A DNA stretch of 64,000 nucleotides from Acetobacter sicerae. Lineage in GTDB: Bacteria > Pseudomonadota > Alphaproteobacteria > Acetobacterales > Acetobacteraceae. Below are positions 45,705 to 55,379 of the stretch, in pieces. The notes below the pieces were generated by a model. That model saw only the letters and a program-made list of their open reading frames with translations, was not told the DNA's origin and did not search any database. The stretch spans positions 124,001 through 188,000 of the forward strand of contig NZ_JAAABN010000002.1 in assembly GCF_011516765.1 (NCBI RefSeq). The letters are read 5' to 3'. A program made the position numbers and the translations under genes. How positions within the stretch are numbered: the first letter of the stretch is position 1; the number at the start of each line of letters is the position of its first letter.

Positions 45705-46460
45705 TCAGCGAGGCAGAAGCTTGCCGCGCTGCCACTCCTCAGCAGCCTCATCAGCGCTCATGCCCAGATGCCGGACTGCATTGTCGAGGGCGCTGACAAC
45801 CTTGTTGCCGAGCGTCAGTTCGTCCAGTTCATCAATCAGATCGCTGTCCGCCTTTGCACGCGACGCTTTGTTGATCAGCAGACGCGCTTCCAGTTCTGCG
45901 CCCGCCGCGCCTTTCGGATCAGCAAGCGGGCGAAGCGGGATGGAGTGAATGAGATAGCAGGGCGTGAACAGTGGCAGAACGACCGCCTCTCCTGCCTCTA
46001 CCGCAGCCGCGGCTGTCTCGTACGCCTGCTCGTCCGGCTGGGATTCGATGGTGAATCCAGCTTCCGTCAGACGATAGCCCGCCACGACCTGCCGCACGCG
46101 GGAAACAAGGCTTTCCGGTGTGATGAGATTGCGCGCAACGGACGACGCCGCCAGTTCCTCGATTGAGGATAGCCCGGACAGGGAACTCCCCGCGCCTTCC
46201 GAAACAAAGAAACCGAAACTTGGGCGATACAGATTACCCAGCGTTTCCACGGCGGGGGAAAGAAGCCCCTCATCCATTGTCGGCAGCCATGCCGTCGCGA
46301 AAAGATCAATCTCCCCGTCTGCCATCATTTTCGCAAGAGAGGCGTCATCTCCCGCGATGTAATCCGGCTCGATCTCATAAGCCTCCAGAACACGCGCAAC
46401 AGCAGCCGCCACCACGGCGTGCAGAGGAGTGTTCCGATAGGCGAGTGTAAATGCGGTCAT
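45705..46460 (-). CDS. Glycine betaine-type ABC substrate-binding protein (OpuAC/ProX-like)
   Basis: The 251-residue product has the PF04069 layout: an opening strand FTLAYRNTPLHAVVAAAVARVLE, then GEIDLFATAWLP with the substrate-contact tryptophan, and a late WQRGKLLPR. There is no clear signal peptide, unusual for a periplasmic binding protein, so it may be cytoplasmic. The ATG at 46460 is the likely start; a GTG at 46505 would add 15 unhelpful residues. No permease or ATPase genes adjoin it. Confidence 0.72.
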   Translation of the reverse strand: MTAFTLAYRNTPLHAVVAAAVARVLEAYEIEPDYIAGDDASLAKMMADGEIDLFATAWLPTMDEGLLSPAVETLGNLYRPSFGFFVSEGAGSSLSGLSSIEELAASSVARNLITPESLVSRVRQVVAGYRLTEAGFTIESQPDEQAYETAAAAVEAGEAVVLPLFTPCYLIHSIPLRPLADPKGAAGAELEARLLINKASRAKADSDLIDELDELTLGNKVVSALDNAVRHLGMSADEAAEEWQRGKLLPR

Positions 46461-46511
46461 CAGGAAATGTTCTTTTCTGTATCCAGGGAGAAGAGAAGGA
46501 GACACGGGCTG

Positions 46512-46538
46512 AAGGCCCGCCTGTTCACAGCGGGCCTT
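46512..46538 (-). terminator. Terminator hairpin after the M13 peptidase gene
   Basis: AAGGCCCGC pairs with GCGGGCCTT, 18 bp downstream of the peptidase stop on the minus strand. The T-run is short. Confidence 0.65.
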
Positions 46539-46555
46539 TCAGGATCAGTCGCAGA

Positions 46556-48637
46556 CTACCAGATTTTCACCCGCTGGTCCGGCGCAAGATACAGCTTCTG
46601 GTCAGGCTGCACATTCCAGGCCTTGTACCAGGCGTCGATGTTGTGCGCAGGCAGATTGACGCGGGCTGCAGGCGCTGAATGCGGGTCGATCACGGCCAGC
46701 TGTCTGGCGCGGTCTTCACGCACCTTCATCCGCCAGACCTGCGCCCAGCCCAGAAAGACCCGCTGATCCCCGCTCATGCCGTTCAGAACCGGCATATCCT
46801 TGCCATTTAAGGACGCATGATAGGCATCCAGCGCCAGAGTCAGACCACCGAGATCGGCGATGTTCTCGCCCATTGTCAACTTGCCGTTGAGATGCACGCC
46901 CGGAAGCACTTCAAACGCATCATACTGTGCGCCAAGGCGTTCGCCGAGTTTTTCGAAACGGGCGGCGTCTTCCTTGGTCCACCAGTCGCTCAGACGGCCG
47001 TTTTCATCGAACTTGCGGCCTTCATCGTCGAAACTGTGCGTCATTTCGTGCCCGATAACGCCACCAATCGCGCCGTAATTGACGGCGTCATCCGCGTGCG
47101 GATCAAAGAAAGGCGGTTGAAGGATTGAGGCCGGGAATACGACTTCATTGAAGACAGGCTGGTTGTAGGCGTTCACCGTCTGCGGCGTCATATCCCACTC
47201 ATCGCGATCAACCGGCTTGCCGAGATGAGCCAGCCAGTAACGCCACTCAAAGGCGACGGCGCGGGCGGCATTGCCGTACACGTCGCCCGGCGTGACCGTC
47301 AGGTCCGTGTAATCACGGGATTTCCTGGGGTAACCGACCTGAATGTCGAAGTGATCCAGCTTGACCAGTGCGTGCTGCTTTGTGACTTCGGACATCCAGC
47401 TATTGTTCTGGAGCCTGACCCGGAACGCCGCTTTCAGGCGGGTCGTCAGAGCTTCCATCTTGATCTTGCTCTCAGGTGGGAAATACCGGTCGACATAAAT
47501 CTTGCCGATCGCCCAGCCCATCGCATTATCCGTGGCGTCGGTCGCCCGTTTCCAGCGCGCCGCCAGCTTCGGCTGTCCGGCTATGGTCTTGCGATTGAAA
47601 TCATAGGACGCGTTCACAAAGGGAGAAGACAGCGTCGCAGCGGAATTGTTGGCCAGATGAAAAGCCAGCCATGCCTGCAGAACGGGTAGTGGCGCAGCCC
47701 CCAGCAGTTTCGCCTGACCGGTAATCGCGGAAGGCTCACCAACAATAATTCTGGCGGCGTCGGCCTGCTGCACCGTCAGTCCAGCGCCATCCAGCCACGC
47801 GCCCCAATCAAAGCCGGGAGCCTTTTCCGTCAGGCTGGCGACCGTAAACGGATTGTAGGTCTTGTCAGGGTCGCGCAGATCGACACGCGGCCAGTGCACC
47901 GCAGCCAACTGACTTTCCAGCGCCACAATATCCTTCGCACGGGCCTCGGCGTCCTGCCAGCCGACAAGGGTCAGCATTTTCGCGATATAGGCTTCATACG
48001 CCGTCTTCTTCGCGGCGAATTCCGGCTTCAGATAATAGTCCCGGTCGGGCATGCCCAGACCGCCCTGATCCAGCGTGAGTGCAAACCGTGTCGGGTCTTT
48101 GGCATCCGGCTGGATGTACAGGGAGAAAGCGGAAAACTGGAAAGATGTCTGTCCGGTCCCGATCAGATGAGCGAATTCAGCTGGCGTTTTCAGAGCACGG
48201 ATGGCCGCAAGATCGTTCTGAAGCGGCTTCGCTCCCAACGCCTCGACCGCTTTTTCATCCATGAAACTGGTGTAGTAAACTGCCAGCTTCTGCTCTGTCG
48301 TCTGCGGCGCGACAATGTGTTTTCTGGCCAGATCCGCAAGAATGTCGCGCACACGCTTCTGGGACAGATCGCGCAGGGCGTCGAACACGCCGAAAGAGGT
48401 CCTGTCGGCCGGAATATCAATGGCTTTTACGGCCTTGCCATCCGCATAGCCAAAGAAGTCATTGCCCGGCAGGAGTGTCGTATCGCGACCCGCCAGATCA
48501 AATCCCCAGGGCTTGATGGCAGCCCCCTGCCCGGCTGTTGCGGCCATCGCGGATGTGACCAGGCTGGAGGCCAGCATCAGGCCGGAAAGGGAGGAAAGAA
48601 TGGCGGACTGACGGACTTTGTTCTTCAAACGCGACAT
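46556..48637 (-). CDS. M13 family metallopeptidase (neprilysin/PepO-like), secreted
   Basis: From the ATG at 48637 the protein has 693 residues with a signal peptide (MSRLKNKVRQSAILSSLSGL, cleavage after AMA). The zinc motif HEMTH is near residue 530, and ENIADLGGL supplies the third zinc ligand. The M13 N-terminal domain with NDFFGYADGKAV precedes it. It likely degrades peptides in the periplasm. An upstream in-frame start at 48688 lacks a signal-like composition. Confidence 0.9.
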   Translation of the reverse strand: MSRLKNKVRQSAILSSLSGLMLASSLVTSAMAATAGQGAAIKPWGFDLAGRDTTLLPGNDFFGYADGKAVKAIDIPADRTSFGVFDALRDLSQKRVRDILADLARKHIVAPQTTEQKLAVYYTSFMDEKAVEALGAKPLQNDLAAIRALKTPAEFAHLIGTGQTSFQFSAFSLYIQPDAKDPTRFALTLDQGGLGMPDRDYYLKPEFAAKKTAYEAYIAKMLTLVGWQDAEARAKDIVALESQLAAVHWPRVDLRDPDKTYNPFTVASLTEKAPGFDWGAWLDGAGLTVQQADAARIIVGEPSAITGQAKLLGAAPLPVLQAWLAFHLANNSAATLSSPFVNASYDFNRKTIAGQPKLAARWKRATDATDNAMGWAIGKIYVDRYFPPESKIKMEALTTRLKAAFRVRLQNNSWMSEVTKQHALVKLDHFDIQVGYPRKSRDYTDLTVTPGDVYGNAARAVAFEWRYWLAHLGKPVDRDEWDMTPQTVNAYNQPVFNEVVFPASILQPPFFDPHADDAVNYGAIGGVIGHEMTHSFDDEGRKFDENGRLSDWWTKEDAARFEKLGERLGAQYDAFEVLPGVHLNGKLTMGENIADLGGLTLALDAYHASLNGKDMPVLNGMSGDQRVFLGWAQVWRMKVREDRARQLAVIDPHSAPAARVNLPAHNIDAWYKAWNVQPDQKLYLAPDQRVKIW

Positions 48638-48756
48638 GCAGAGACAACACCTTGTGACACAGGAACGATCACCCGTTCCCTGTTTCAACGATCTGTTCCG
48701 GTCATGGTAGGACGCCGACCGGCACCGGTCAAAACCATGCCGTTCCCGGACAGCCG

Positions 48757-49587
48757 CTAGGCGCCGATTGCCACTGCTTCCCGCTCGAAACTACGCTGGC
48801 GACGGCGGATCAGGGCAAACACCAGCCGCGCCGCAAGAGCATGCAGCCGACTGTGTGGCTTGAAACCGATGGTCTTGAAGACCATGCCCGTGACGCGGTC
48901 GATATGCTTCTGACGATAGGATTTGAGCGCGCGCGACATATAACCTGCGATGCAGCGCTTGCGCTCATAGCGCACCGAGGGGGGCTCGTTTGTCGTGTAG
49001 TAGGCGGAAGCGAGTTCGTCGTCCTCGCTCTCCGTAATACGCCCCAGAGCAATCCGGGTGCGGGCCCAGGCACCGAGGCGTTCCCGCTTCAGATAGCGGC
49101 GCATGTGATCGTAAAACAGCTTGAAATGCCGGTATTCATCAGCGGCGATCTGCTTGCAGATGGCTTTCAGAAGAGGCTCATCCGTCGCGTCCGCCAGCGA
49201 TGAATAGAAAGAGGATGTCCCGGTTTCCACCATGCATCGCGCGATCAGCTCGCCGGTGCGGGAGCCGCGAACGGACGATGTCGTGTTCAGGTCAATGTGG
49301 AACGTGTTGCGATAGCGTTCGAACGCCGCAGGATAATCCCATGATGGATCAGCCAGCATGGCCCAGCGGCCCAGCGCATCGCCATGCTGGATTTCCTCAA
49401 GCGCCCAGTTATCGGCCGCTTCCTGAAAATCCGCATCGTCCGCAAAGACGTGATTCAGGTAAACAGCATAATCCACACTGTTACGTTCAACGACAGAGGC
49501 AGCCTTCACAACGGCTACAATGTCCGGATCAACTCTGGATGGCTCGAAACTACCCCAGTCCATCTGGTCGATATGCCAGTGCTTCAT
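48757..49587 (-). CDS. Ferritin-like domain protein
   Basis: The 276-residue protein has a four-helix diiron arrangement: Glu34, EEIQH at 64-68, Glu121 and DEYRH at 150-154. It is longer than a rubrerythrin and ends with a basic helical tail (RRRQRSFEREAVA). Ferritin-like and acyl-ACP desaturase-like enzymes share these motifs; the reaction is unknown. It is monocistronic. Confidence 0.75.
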   Translation of the reverse strand: MKHWHIDQMDWGSFEPSRVDPDIVAVVKAASVVERNSVDYAVYLNHVFADDADFQEAADNWALEEIQHGDALGRWAMLADPSWDYPAAFERYRNTFHIDLNTTSSVRGSRTGELIARCMVETGTSSFYSSLADATDEPLLKAICKQIAADEYRHFKLFYDHMRRYLKRERLGAWARTRIALGRITESEDDELASAYYTTNEPPSVRYERKRCIAGYMSRALKSYRQKHIDRVTGMVFKTIGFKPHSRLHALAARLVFALIRRRQRSFEREAVAIGA

Positions 49588-49710
49588 TGCCTCCCCCCGT
49601 CCTGAATCTATGGCGTCAAACGCTCTCGCCTGCGCCTAAATGCCCATGAGGTCAAGAGAAGACATCGAAAAGAAACGATCCTTTATCCTGCGCAAAAATA
49701 TGGAGCGCCG

Positions 49711-51516
49711 TCAGGAATTATCTCTTGCCGGCATCTTCTTTCGGGAAGCGCCTGCTTTTAATATCGAGGATGGTCCTTTCCCGGCATCCATGCGCTGGGA
49801 TGACAGAGAGGCAGTCCGGGAAATAGGAAAACTTTCCGAGGCTGAGCGATCCTGTGTTCTGGTTACCCGCTTCACCGATGCAAGCAGTTGTTCGGCCGTG
49901 ACGGGCTGCCCGAACAGCCACCCCTGCCCGCACTCCACACCCAGTTCTTTCGCCAGAGCCGCATCCACTTCGGTTTCGATCATTTCCGCCACTGTTCGGC
50001 ATCCCAGTTCGAAGGAGCAGCGGGCGATCGCCCTGATCAGAATCCTGTCCCGCCCACTGCTCATGGCGTTCCGAAAGAAATGGCCATCAATTTTTACAAA
50101 ATCCACGGGAAAGCGGCGAAGATATTCAAAACTCATCGCACCCGCGCCAAAGTCATCCAGACAGATCCTGTGACCACGCTTCACCAGCCACTGAAGAAGC
50201 GTGGTCGCGCCGTCAAAATTGGTGATGCCCCGCGTCTCGGTAATTTCGATAAGCAGACGTGACGGGCTGATCTTCATCTCCGCCGAGTCCAGCAGGTTCA
50301 TCATCTGACTGGCGAATTCAGCGGACTGCACCGAACGTCCGGACACATTCAGCGCGAGCTTGATTTCATTGGGAAGCTTCTGAAGCAGCTTGATGGTCTT
50401 GACGCAGTTCAGCAGGTCAAACGTGTTGATCATGCCGATCTGCTCGGCGATCTGAATGAAATCGCCCGTATTGGCAATTCCCCGGGCAACACCTTCGGCG
50501 AAGCGTGTCAGAACTTCATAATGCTGAATGATCCCGTTCTTCAGCGTCAGAATGGGCTGCAGCACCTGAAAGAACGTCTCGTCATTGATGATGTTGCGGC
50601 AGGATGTCGTAAGCCCCCGGTCGCGGTTATTCGCGGCGGCCAGACAGTCCGGCAGGTTTTCAAACGCTACGTTCTGTCTTGTCGTTTCATCGGCAAATGT
50701 TTCAAGCGCGTAGTTCAGTGCCTTCTCGACTTCCTCATTTTCCATGAGCATCGCATCGAGCGGCAGCTTCTGGACACAGGGGCGGGTCAGCGGAACCTCT
50801 GTCGCCTCGACGATTTTCTCCGCGACAAGATCGGGATCGTCGTCAGCCTTCTGAAAATAGGCAAAAGCGCCATTGCCAAGGCGGGTGACAGCCCCGTTTT
50901 CGCTGCTCAGACGAAGAATCGCCTCGATTTCCGCATAAAACGCCTTACCAAGGGCCGTATCCTGCATGGCGGAGTTTTCCACCGTCTGAGGCAGGGCCAG
51001 CATCACAAGGCTGTACTGCGCCTGTCCGTCTCCTGCTGAAATCAGACGCTGCGCAACACTCAGAAAAGAGGAGCGATCAAGGAAACCGTCCTCAGAGGAG
51101 GACGGAGTAAAACCACGATCCAGAATGGTCGCGGTCACAAGACGCTCTCCAACGCTGCCCGGCATGACCGTCATACCCAGCATGGCGACAGTATTTTCGC
51201 TTTTGCCGCGCAGGAACCGGACAGCCGTACGTCTGACCGGCTTTCCCTGATCGAACGCTTCCACGACCCGTTTCAGAAAGATGCGATCGGACGGAATGAG
51301 CATGTCGAACAGCGACATGTTCCTGACAGCTCGGGCGTTATGACCCGTCAGTTTCTGAATGGCGCCCCCGACATGACGTATTCTGAAGGCGCGATCCACT
51401 TCAAACAGCACATCAGCCGCAGCAAACGCCAGAGCCGCCAGTTGTTCCAGCCTGCGTTCTATGGAAGCGCTGGCTCTATCATTTTCGTGGAGCCCCATCT
51501 GACCCGGCACACTCAT
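49711..51516 (-). CDS. PAS-EAL cyclic-di-GMP phosphodiesterase
   Basis: The 601-residue protein contains an N-terminal PAS domain (about 25-130), a central region resembling a degenerate GGDEF domain, and a C-terminal EAL domain (about 310-560). The EAL metal and catalytic residues are largely present: EVL in place of EAL, ALNVSG, EITE, DDFGAG, KIDG, AEMIE and QGWLFG. It should hydrolyse c-di-GMP, which regulates motility or cellulose in relatives. No membrane segment is seen, so it is probably cytosolic and senses through PAS. Confidence 0.82.
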   Translation of the reverse strand: MSVPGQMGLHENDRASASIERRLEQLAALAFAAADVLFEVDRAFRIRHVGGAIQKLTGHNARAVRNMSLFDMLIPSDRIFLKRVVEAFDQGKPVRRTAVRFLRGKSENTVAMLGMTVMPGSVGERLVTATILDRGFTPSSSEDGFLDRSSFLSVAQRLISAGDGQAQYSLVMLALPQTVENSAMQDTALGKAFYAEIEAILRLSSENGAVTRLGNGAFAYFQKADDDPDLVAEKIVEATEVPLTRPCVQKLPLDAMLMENEEVEKALNYALETFADETTRQNVAFENLPDCLAAANNRDRGLTTSCRNIINDETFFQVLQPILTLKNGIIQHYEVLTRFAEGVARGIANTGDFIQIAEQIGMINTFDLLNCVKTIKLLQKLPNEIKLALNVSGRSVQSAEFASQMMNLLDSAEMKISPSRLLIEITETRGITNFDGATTLLQWLVKRGHRICLDDFGAGAMSFEYLRRFPVDFVKIDGHFFRNAMSSGRDRILIRAIARCSFELGCRTVAEMIETEVDAALAKELGVECGQGWLFGQPVTAEQLLASVKRVTRTQDRSASESFPISRTASLSSQRMDAGKGPSSILKAGASRKKMPARDNS

Positions 51517-51708
51517 CGCAGTTCAGTGCGTAACGATGCCTTACAGAAGATAAAAAGTGCTTAAGCATCCGGCGTATACTCACCCCTGCCTGCGTCGAAG
51601 CGTGCTTTTCTCCGGTTATCCTCCTCCGGGAGTCTTCTGCTCGTTGAAAAAGGAGAGCATTCCGTGCCAGAACGGGTATCCCGCAGATAACAGGAACACC
51701 TTCCGGCC

Positions 51709-52716
51709 ATGGCAGACGGCAGCTCCCTCAGCGCCCTTTCTCCGTCCCAGACGAACGCAGGAACGCCGTTACGGCACGACTGGACACGTGACGAAGTCGA
51801 AACGCTTCTGAATCTTCCTTTTCCCGAACTGCTTTACCGGGCGCAGACCCTGCACCGTCAGTTCTTCGACCCGACGGAAATCCAGATCTCGACGCTTCTG
51901 TCGATCAAGACCGGTGGTTGCCCGGAAGACTGCGCCTATTGCCCGCAGAGCTCACGCCATGACGAGCGGATCAAGGCGGAAAAGCTCATGGCGGTTGACG
52001 GGGTGATCGCGGAAGCCAAGCGGGCCAAGGAAGCTGGCGCGGCCCGCTTCTGCATGGGGGCCGCCTGGCGCTCCCCGAAGGATCACGATCTGGAAACGGT
52101 CTGTTCCATGATTGAAGGCGTGAAGGCGCTCGGTCTCGAAACCTGCGTCACCCTCGGAATGCTGGATGACCGGCAGGCTCACCGCCTCAAGGACGCCGGG
52201 CTGGATTACTACAACCATAACATTGATACGTCGCCGGAATTTTATGGCGAGATCATCTCCACACGCACCTATCAGGATCGTCTCGACACATTGTCGAATG
52301 TCCGTGATGCAGGCATCAACGTATGCTGTGGCGGGATTGTCGGTATGGGTGAAGGCGAATCAGACCGCGCCGGGATGATCGCGTCACTGGCTTCCATGCC
52401 GAAGCATCCCGAGAGCGTGCCGATCAATCTGCTCGTCAAGGTTGCCGGAACACCGCTGCAAACAGCCGAGGAAGTCGATCCGATCGATTTCGTGCGCGTG
52501 ATCGCCGCCGCTCGCATCACGATGCCTTCCAGCCACGTACGCCTCGCGGCCGGACGCGAGAACATGACGGATGAAGCGCAGACCCTGTGCTTCCTGGCCG
52601 GGGCGAATTCGATTTTCTACGGTGAGCGTCTGCTCACGACCCCCAACCCGGCGGCTACACGCGACCGTCAGTTACTCGACCGGCTGGGCATGAGCACCAC
52701 CGTTTCGGCTAAATAA
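51709..52716 (+). CDS. bioB: Biotin synthase
   Basis: The 335-residue radical SAM enzyme inserts sulfur into dethiobiotin. Its cluster motif CPEDCAYC has cysteines at 71, 75 and 78. The [2Fe-2S] region CVTLGMLDD and [20 protein letters not shown] is typical. The ATG lies about 15 bases after AGGA. No other bio genes adjoin it. Confidence 0.97.
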   Translation: MADGSSLSALSPSQTNAGTPLRHDWTRDEVETLLNLPFPELLYRAQTLHRQFFDPTEIQISTLLSIKTGGCPEDCAYCPQSSRHDERIKAEKLMAVDGVIAEAKRAKEAGAARFCMGAAWRSPKDHDLETVCSMIEGVKALGLETCVTLGMLDDRQAHRLKDAGLDYYNHNIDTSPEFYGEIISTRTYQDRLDTLSNVRDAGINVCCGGIVGMGEGESDRAGMIASLASMPKHPESVPINLLVKVAGTPLQTAEEVDPIDFVRVIAAARITMPSSHVRLAAGRENMTDEAQTLCFLAGANSIFYGERLLTTPNPAATRDRQLLDRLGMSTTVSAK

Positions 52717-52728
52717 CATCCAGATCAA

Positions 52729-52758
52729 CCGGTGCAGGAGGTTTATATCCTGCACCGG
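52729..52758. terminator. Bidirectional hairpin between bioB and the OsmC gene
   Basis: CCGGTGCAGGA and TCCTGCACCGG form a perfect 11-bp stem with an 8-base loop between two convergent genes. It lacks a long T-run. Confidence 0.65.
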
Positions 52759-52766
52759 AACATCTC

Positions 52767-53195
52767 TCAGTTGAGAGTCGCATCCAGAGTAATGTCTGTC
52801 TTGAACAGCTTGGAAACCGGGCAGTTCTCTTTCGCCTTCTCCGCCAGCTTCTGGAATTCCTCCTGACTGACGCCCGGCACGGCGCCTGTAAGCGTCAGGC
52901 TGATCGAGGTGATGGCGAACCCGGCATCCTGCTTGTCCAGAGAGACGACAGCCTTGGTATCGAGCGCTGTCGCTGTATATCCGGCGTCGCCGAGAATAAG
53001 CGAAAGCGCCATCGTGAAGCACGATGCGTGAGCCGCGCCGATCAGCTCCTCAGGATTGGAGCCGGGCTTGCCTTCAAAGCGGGTATTGAAGCCGTAAGGC
53101 TGATCCTTCAACGCGCCACTTTCGGTGGAAATCAGGCCCTTGCCTTCCTTGATGTTCCCTTCCCAGTGGGCCGTGCCATATTTTTTGATCGTCAT
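52767..53195 (-). CDS. osmC: OsmC-type peroxiredoxin (organic hydroperoxide reductase)
   Basis: The 142-residue protein has the two catalytic cysteines of OsmC/Ohr: Cys59 in AHASCF and Cys125 in NCPVSK, plus an arginine at 39 and glutamate at 50. AAGGAG lies nine bases before the ATG at 53195. The pattern SNPEELIGAAHASCFTMALS marks OsmC more than Ohr. It detoxifies organic hydroperoxides. Confidence 0.93.
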   Translation of the reverse strand: MTIKKYGTAHWEGNIKEGKGLISTESGALKDQPYGFNTRFEGKPGSNPEELIGAAHASCFTMALSLILGDAGYTATALDTKAVVSLDKQDAGFAITSISLTLTGAVPGVSQEEFQKLAEKAKENCPVSKLFKTDITLDATLN

Positions 53196-53532
53196 TGCAG
53201 TCGCTCCTTCAGGACAGTCTGCGTTCCGGTCTGGAATCGCCGTGCTCCAGACCATGTGGGAATCAGAACGCCTGAGAGCCAGAGGTGTTTCGCAATGCTC
53301 GCAAAGAGATGATGCAGCAAACCGGGCAAATCATGTGCATACCGGTGACGATGTTTTGGAATTGTACAGGCCTTAGGGGCGACGAACAGTCAGTCCGTGA
53401 TGAAACGCCGAAGAAAACATGGGTCGGGGGAGGCTTTCCTTATGGCTTTGACCGGGCCATTCTCCCGGCCCACAGCCCGACTCAGGCAATGTGTCCCTGA
53501 GGTTTGTCACACGTTATCTACCGGAGAGTGTT
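53196..53532. other. 337-bp divergent promoter region (osmC/mqo)
   Basis: No gene is visible. A small hairpin, CCGGG (53452-53456) with CCCGG (53464-53468), is the only structure seen. Confidence 0.5.
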
Positions 53533-55029
53533 ATGAGTGCTGCAACGACTGAAGTCCGTGCTTCGACGGACGTTCTCCTGATTGGCGGAGGTGTCATGAG
53601 CGCCACGCTCGGCACCTTTCTCAACACGTTGCAGCCAGACTGGACGATCGACATCTTTGAGCGCCTCGACGATGTGGCGCAGGAAAGCTCGAATGCTTGG
53701 AATAACGCCGGAACCGGACACTCGGCTCTCTGCGAGCTGAACTACACTTCCGAAAACGCGGACGGCAGCATCGACATCACCAAGGCGCTGAACGTCAACG
53801 AACAGTTTCAGGTGTCGCGCCAGTTCTGGTCCTACCTTGTCAAGACAGGTCAGATCGCCAATCCACGGGACTTTATAACCCCCGTCGCCCACATGAGTTT
53901 CGTATGGGGCGACAAGAATGTCGACTTTCTGCGTCGTCGTTATGAAGCGCTGAAAGATCACCCGCTTTTCTCCGGCATGCGGTATTCGGAAGACGCCGAG
54001 CAGTTGCGTCAGTGGATTCCGCTGGTGATGAAGAACCGCCCCGCTGGCGAAAAACTGGCGGCGACATGGATCGCCTCCGGAACGGACGTCAATTTCGGCG
54101 CACTGTCGCGTCTTCTGATCAAGGCTCTGAAAGAAAAGCCGGGCGTCGCGCTGCATACAGGACACGAAATCGAGGACATCAAACGCAGTTCTGACGGTCG
54201 GTGGAATGTGCGCGTCAAGGCTCTTCATACAGGCCAGTCACGCACGATCAGCACGCGCTTCCTCTTCATCGGCGCAGGCGGCGCCGCTCTTCCGCTGCTT
54301 CAGAAGACCGGCATCCCGGAAGCGCGCGGCTATGGCGGCTTCCCCGTCAGCGGTCAGTTCCTGCGCTGCAAGAATCCCGATGTCATCGCCGCTCACCGCG
54401 CCAAGGTTTACGGCAAGGCTTCCGTTGGCGCGCCTCCCATGTCGGTGCCGCATCTCGACACCCGCATGATTGACGGTCAGCCAGCCCTGCTGTTCGGGCC
54501 CTATGCCGGGTTCTCGACCCGCTTTCTGAAAAAGGGCTCCCTGCTTGATCTGCCGCGCTCGATCAATGCCGGCAATATCGGAGCCATTCTGGCCGTGGCC
54601 CGCGATAACTGGGCGCTCACCAAATATCTGATCCAGCAGGTTCTCCAGAGCAATTCCGACCGGATGAAAGCGCTCCGAGAGTTCGTGCCTGATGCCCGCG
54701 ATGAGGACTGGGAACTGGTTGTCGCCGGTCAGCGCGTGCAGGTCATCAAGTCTGATGCAAAAAAAGGCGGCGTGCTTCAGTTCGGTACGGAAGTGATCAG
54801 TTCAGCCGATGGATCGGTTGCAGCGCTTCTTGGCGCTTCACCGGGCGCTTCCACGGCGGCCCCGATCATGCTCAATGTGATCCGCAAGTGCTTCGCCGCC
54901 CAGCTTCCGGCATGGGACGCAAAGCTCAAGGAAATGATCCCCTCTTTCGGTCAGAAGCTCTCTGACAACCAGCAGCTTTGCGAGGCGCTCCGCAAGGACA
55001 CAACGGAAGCCCTTCGTCTGGAGGACTGA
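53533..55029 (+). CDS. mqo: Malate:quinone oxidoreductase
   Basis: The 498-residue flavoprotein oxidises malate to oxaloacetate and reduces quinone. The FAD motif [14 protein letters not shown] is at 13-26. [21 protein letters not shown] is diagnostic of Mqo. GGAGAG precedes the ATG at 53533; a further in-frame start at 53491 is unlikely. The acceptor is the membrane quinone pool, so it replaces or supplements NAD-malate dehydrogenase. Confidence 0.97.
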   Translation: MSAATTEVRASTDVLLIGGGVMSATLGTFLNTLQPDWTIDIFERLDDVAQESSNAWNNAGTGHSALCELNYTSENADGSIDITKALNVNEQFQVSRQFWSYLVKTGQIANPRDFITPVAHMSFVWGDKNVDFLRRRYEALKDHPLFSGMRYSEDAEQLRQWIPLVMKNRPAGEKLAATWIASGTDVNFGALSRLLIKALKEKPGVALHTGHEIEDIKRSSDGRWNVRVKALHTGQSRTISTRFLFIGAGGAALPLLQKTGIPEARGYGGFPVSGQFLRCKNPDVIAAHRAKVYGKASVGAPPMSVPHLDTRMIDGQPALLFGPYAGFSTRFLKKGSLLDLPRSINAGNIGAILAVARDNWALTKYLIQQVLQSNSDRMKALREFVPDARDEDWELVVAGQRVQVIKSDAKKGGVLQFGTEVISSADGSVAALLGASPGASTAAPIMLNVIRKCFAAQLPAWDAKLKEMIPSFGQKLSDNQQLCEALRKDTTEALRLED

Positions 55030-55379
55030 GAGCTTCACTGATCCGAGCAGGTGGAAGGGGTTTCCAGCCGGATCAGCACTGTGTCATGACCGCAAAACCC
55101 TGGAAGGAGGCTTTCTGGACAGAGGCATTTCGCCGCTTCAGAAAGTCTCCTTTTCTTTTGCGGCATCGCAATCCCGCAAAAGCAATATTTCAAAACCATC
55201 AAATAAATTCTCAAACAATATAAATCTTTACAATTAATTGTATTTGTATCTTTTTGTAAACAATAGTTTCCGGTCTGCATCAAAACATTAACAGCACGTT
55301 AATTATACTGTCACCTACGCCCTTCTCTTCAAGGCTATCAGCGCAATCGTGAGTCCACACCTGTCACGAAAGCAAAGTG
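55030..55379. other. 350-bp region between mqo and the phospholipase C gene
   Basis: It holds two tandem hairpins after mqo and then a strongly AT-rich promoter region. ATTAAC-AGCAC-GTTAAT (55287-55303) is a 6-5-6 inverted repeat next to a TATACT element at 55304, possibly an operator. No gene is seen. Confidence 0.55.
55106..55159 (+). terminator. Terminator of mqo
   Basis: GGAGGCTTTCTG (55106-55117) pairs with CAGAAAGTCTCC (55139-55150) with one G-T pair, then TTTTCTTTT. A second hairpin, CTTTTGCGG with CCGCAAAAG (55155-55182), overlaps its T-run. Confidence 0.8.

Noticed and set aside
55306..55367. Two CTGTCAC motifs before the phospholipase gene as a Pho box
   Set aside because: They are about 55 bp apart; a Pho box needs two 7-mers with a 4-bp spacer.
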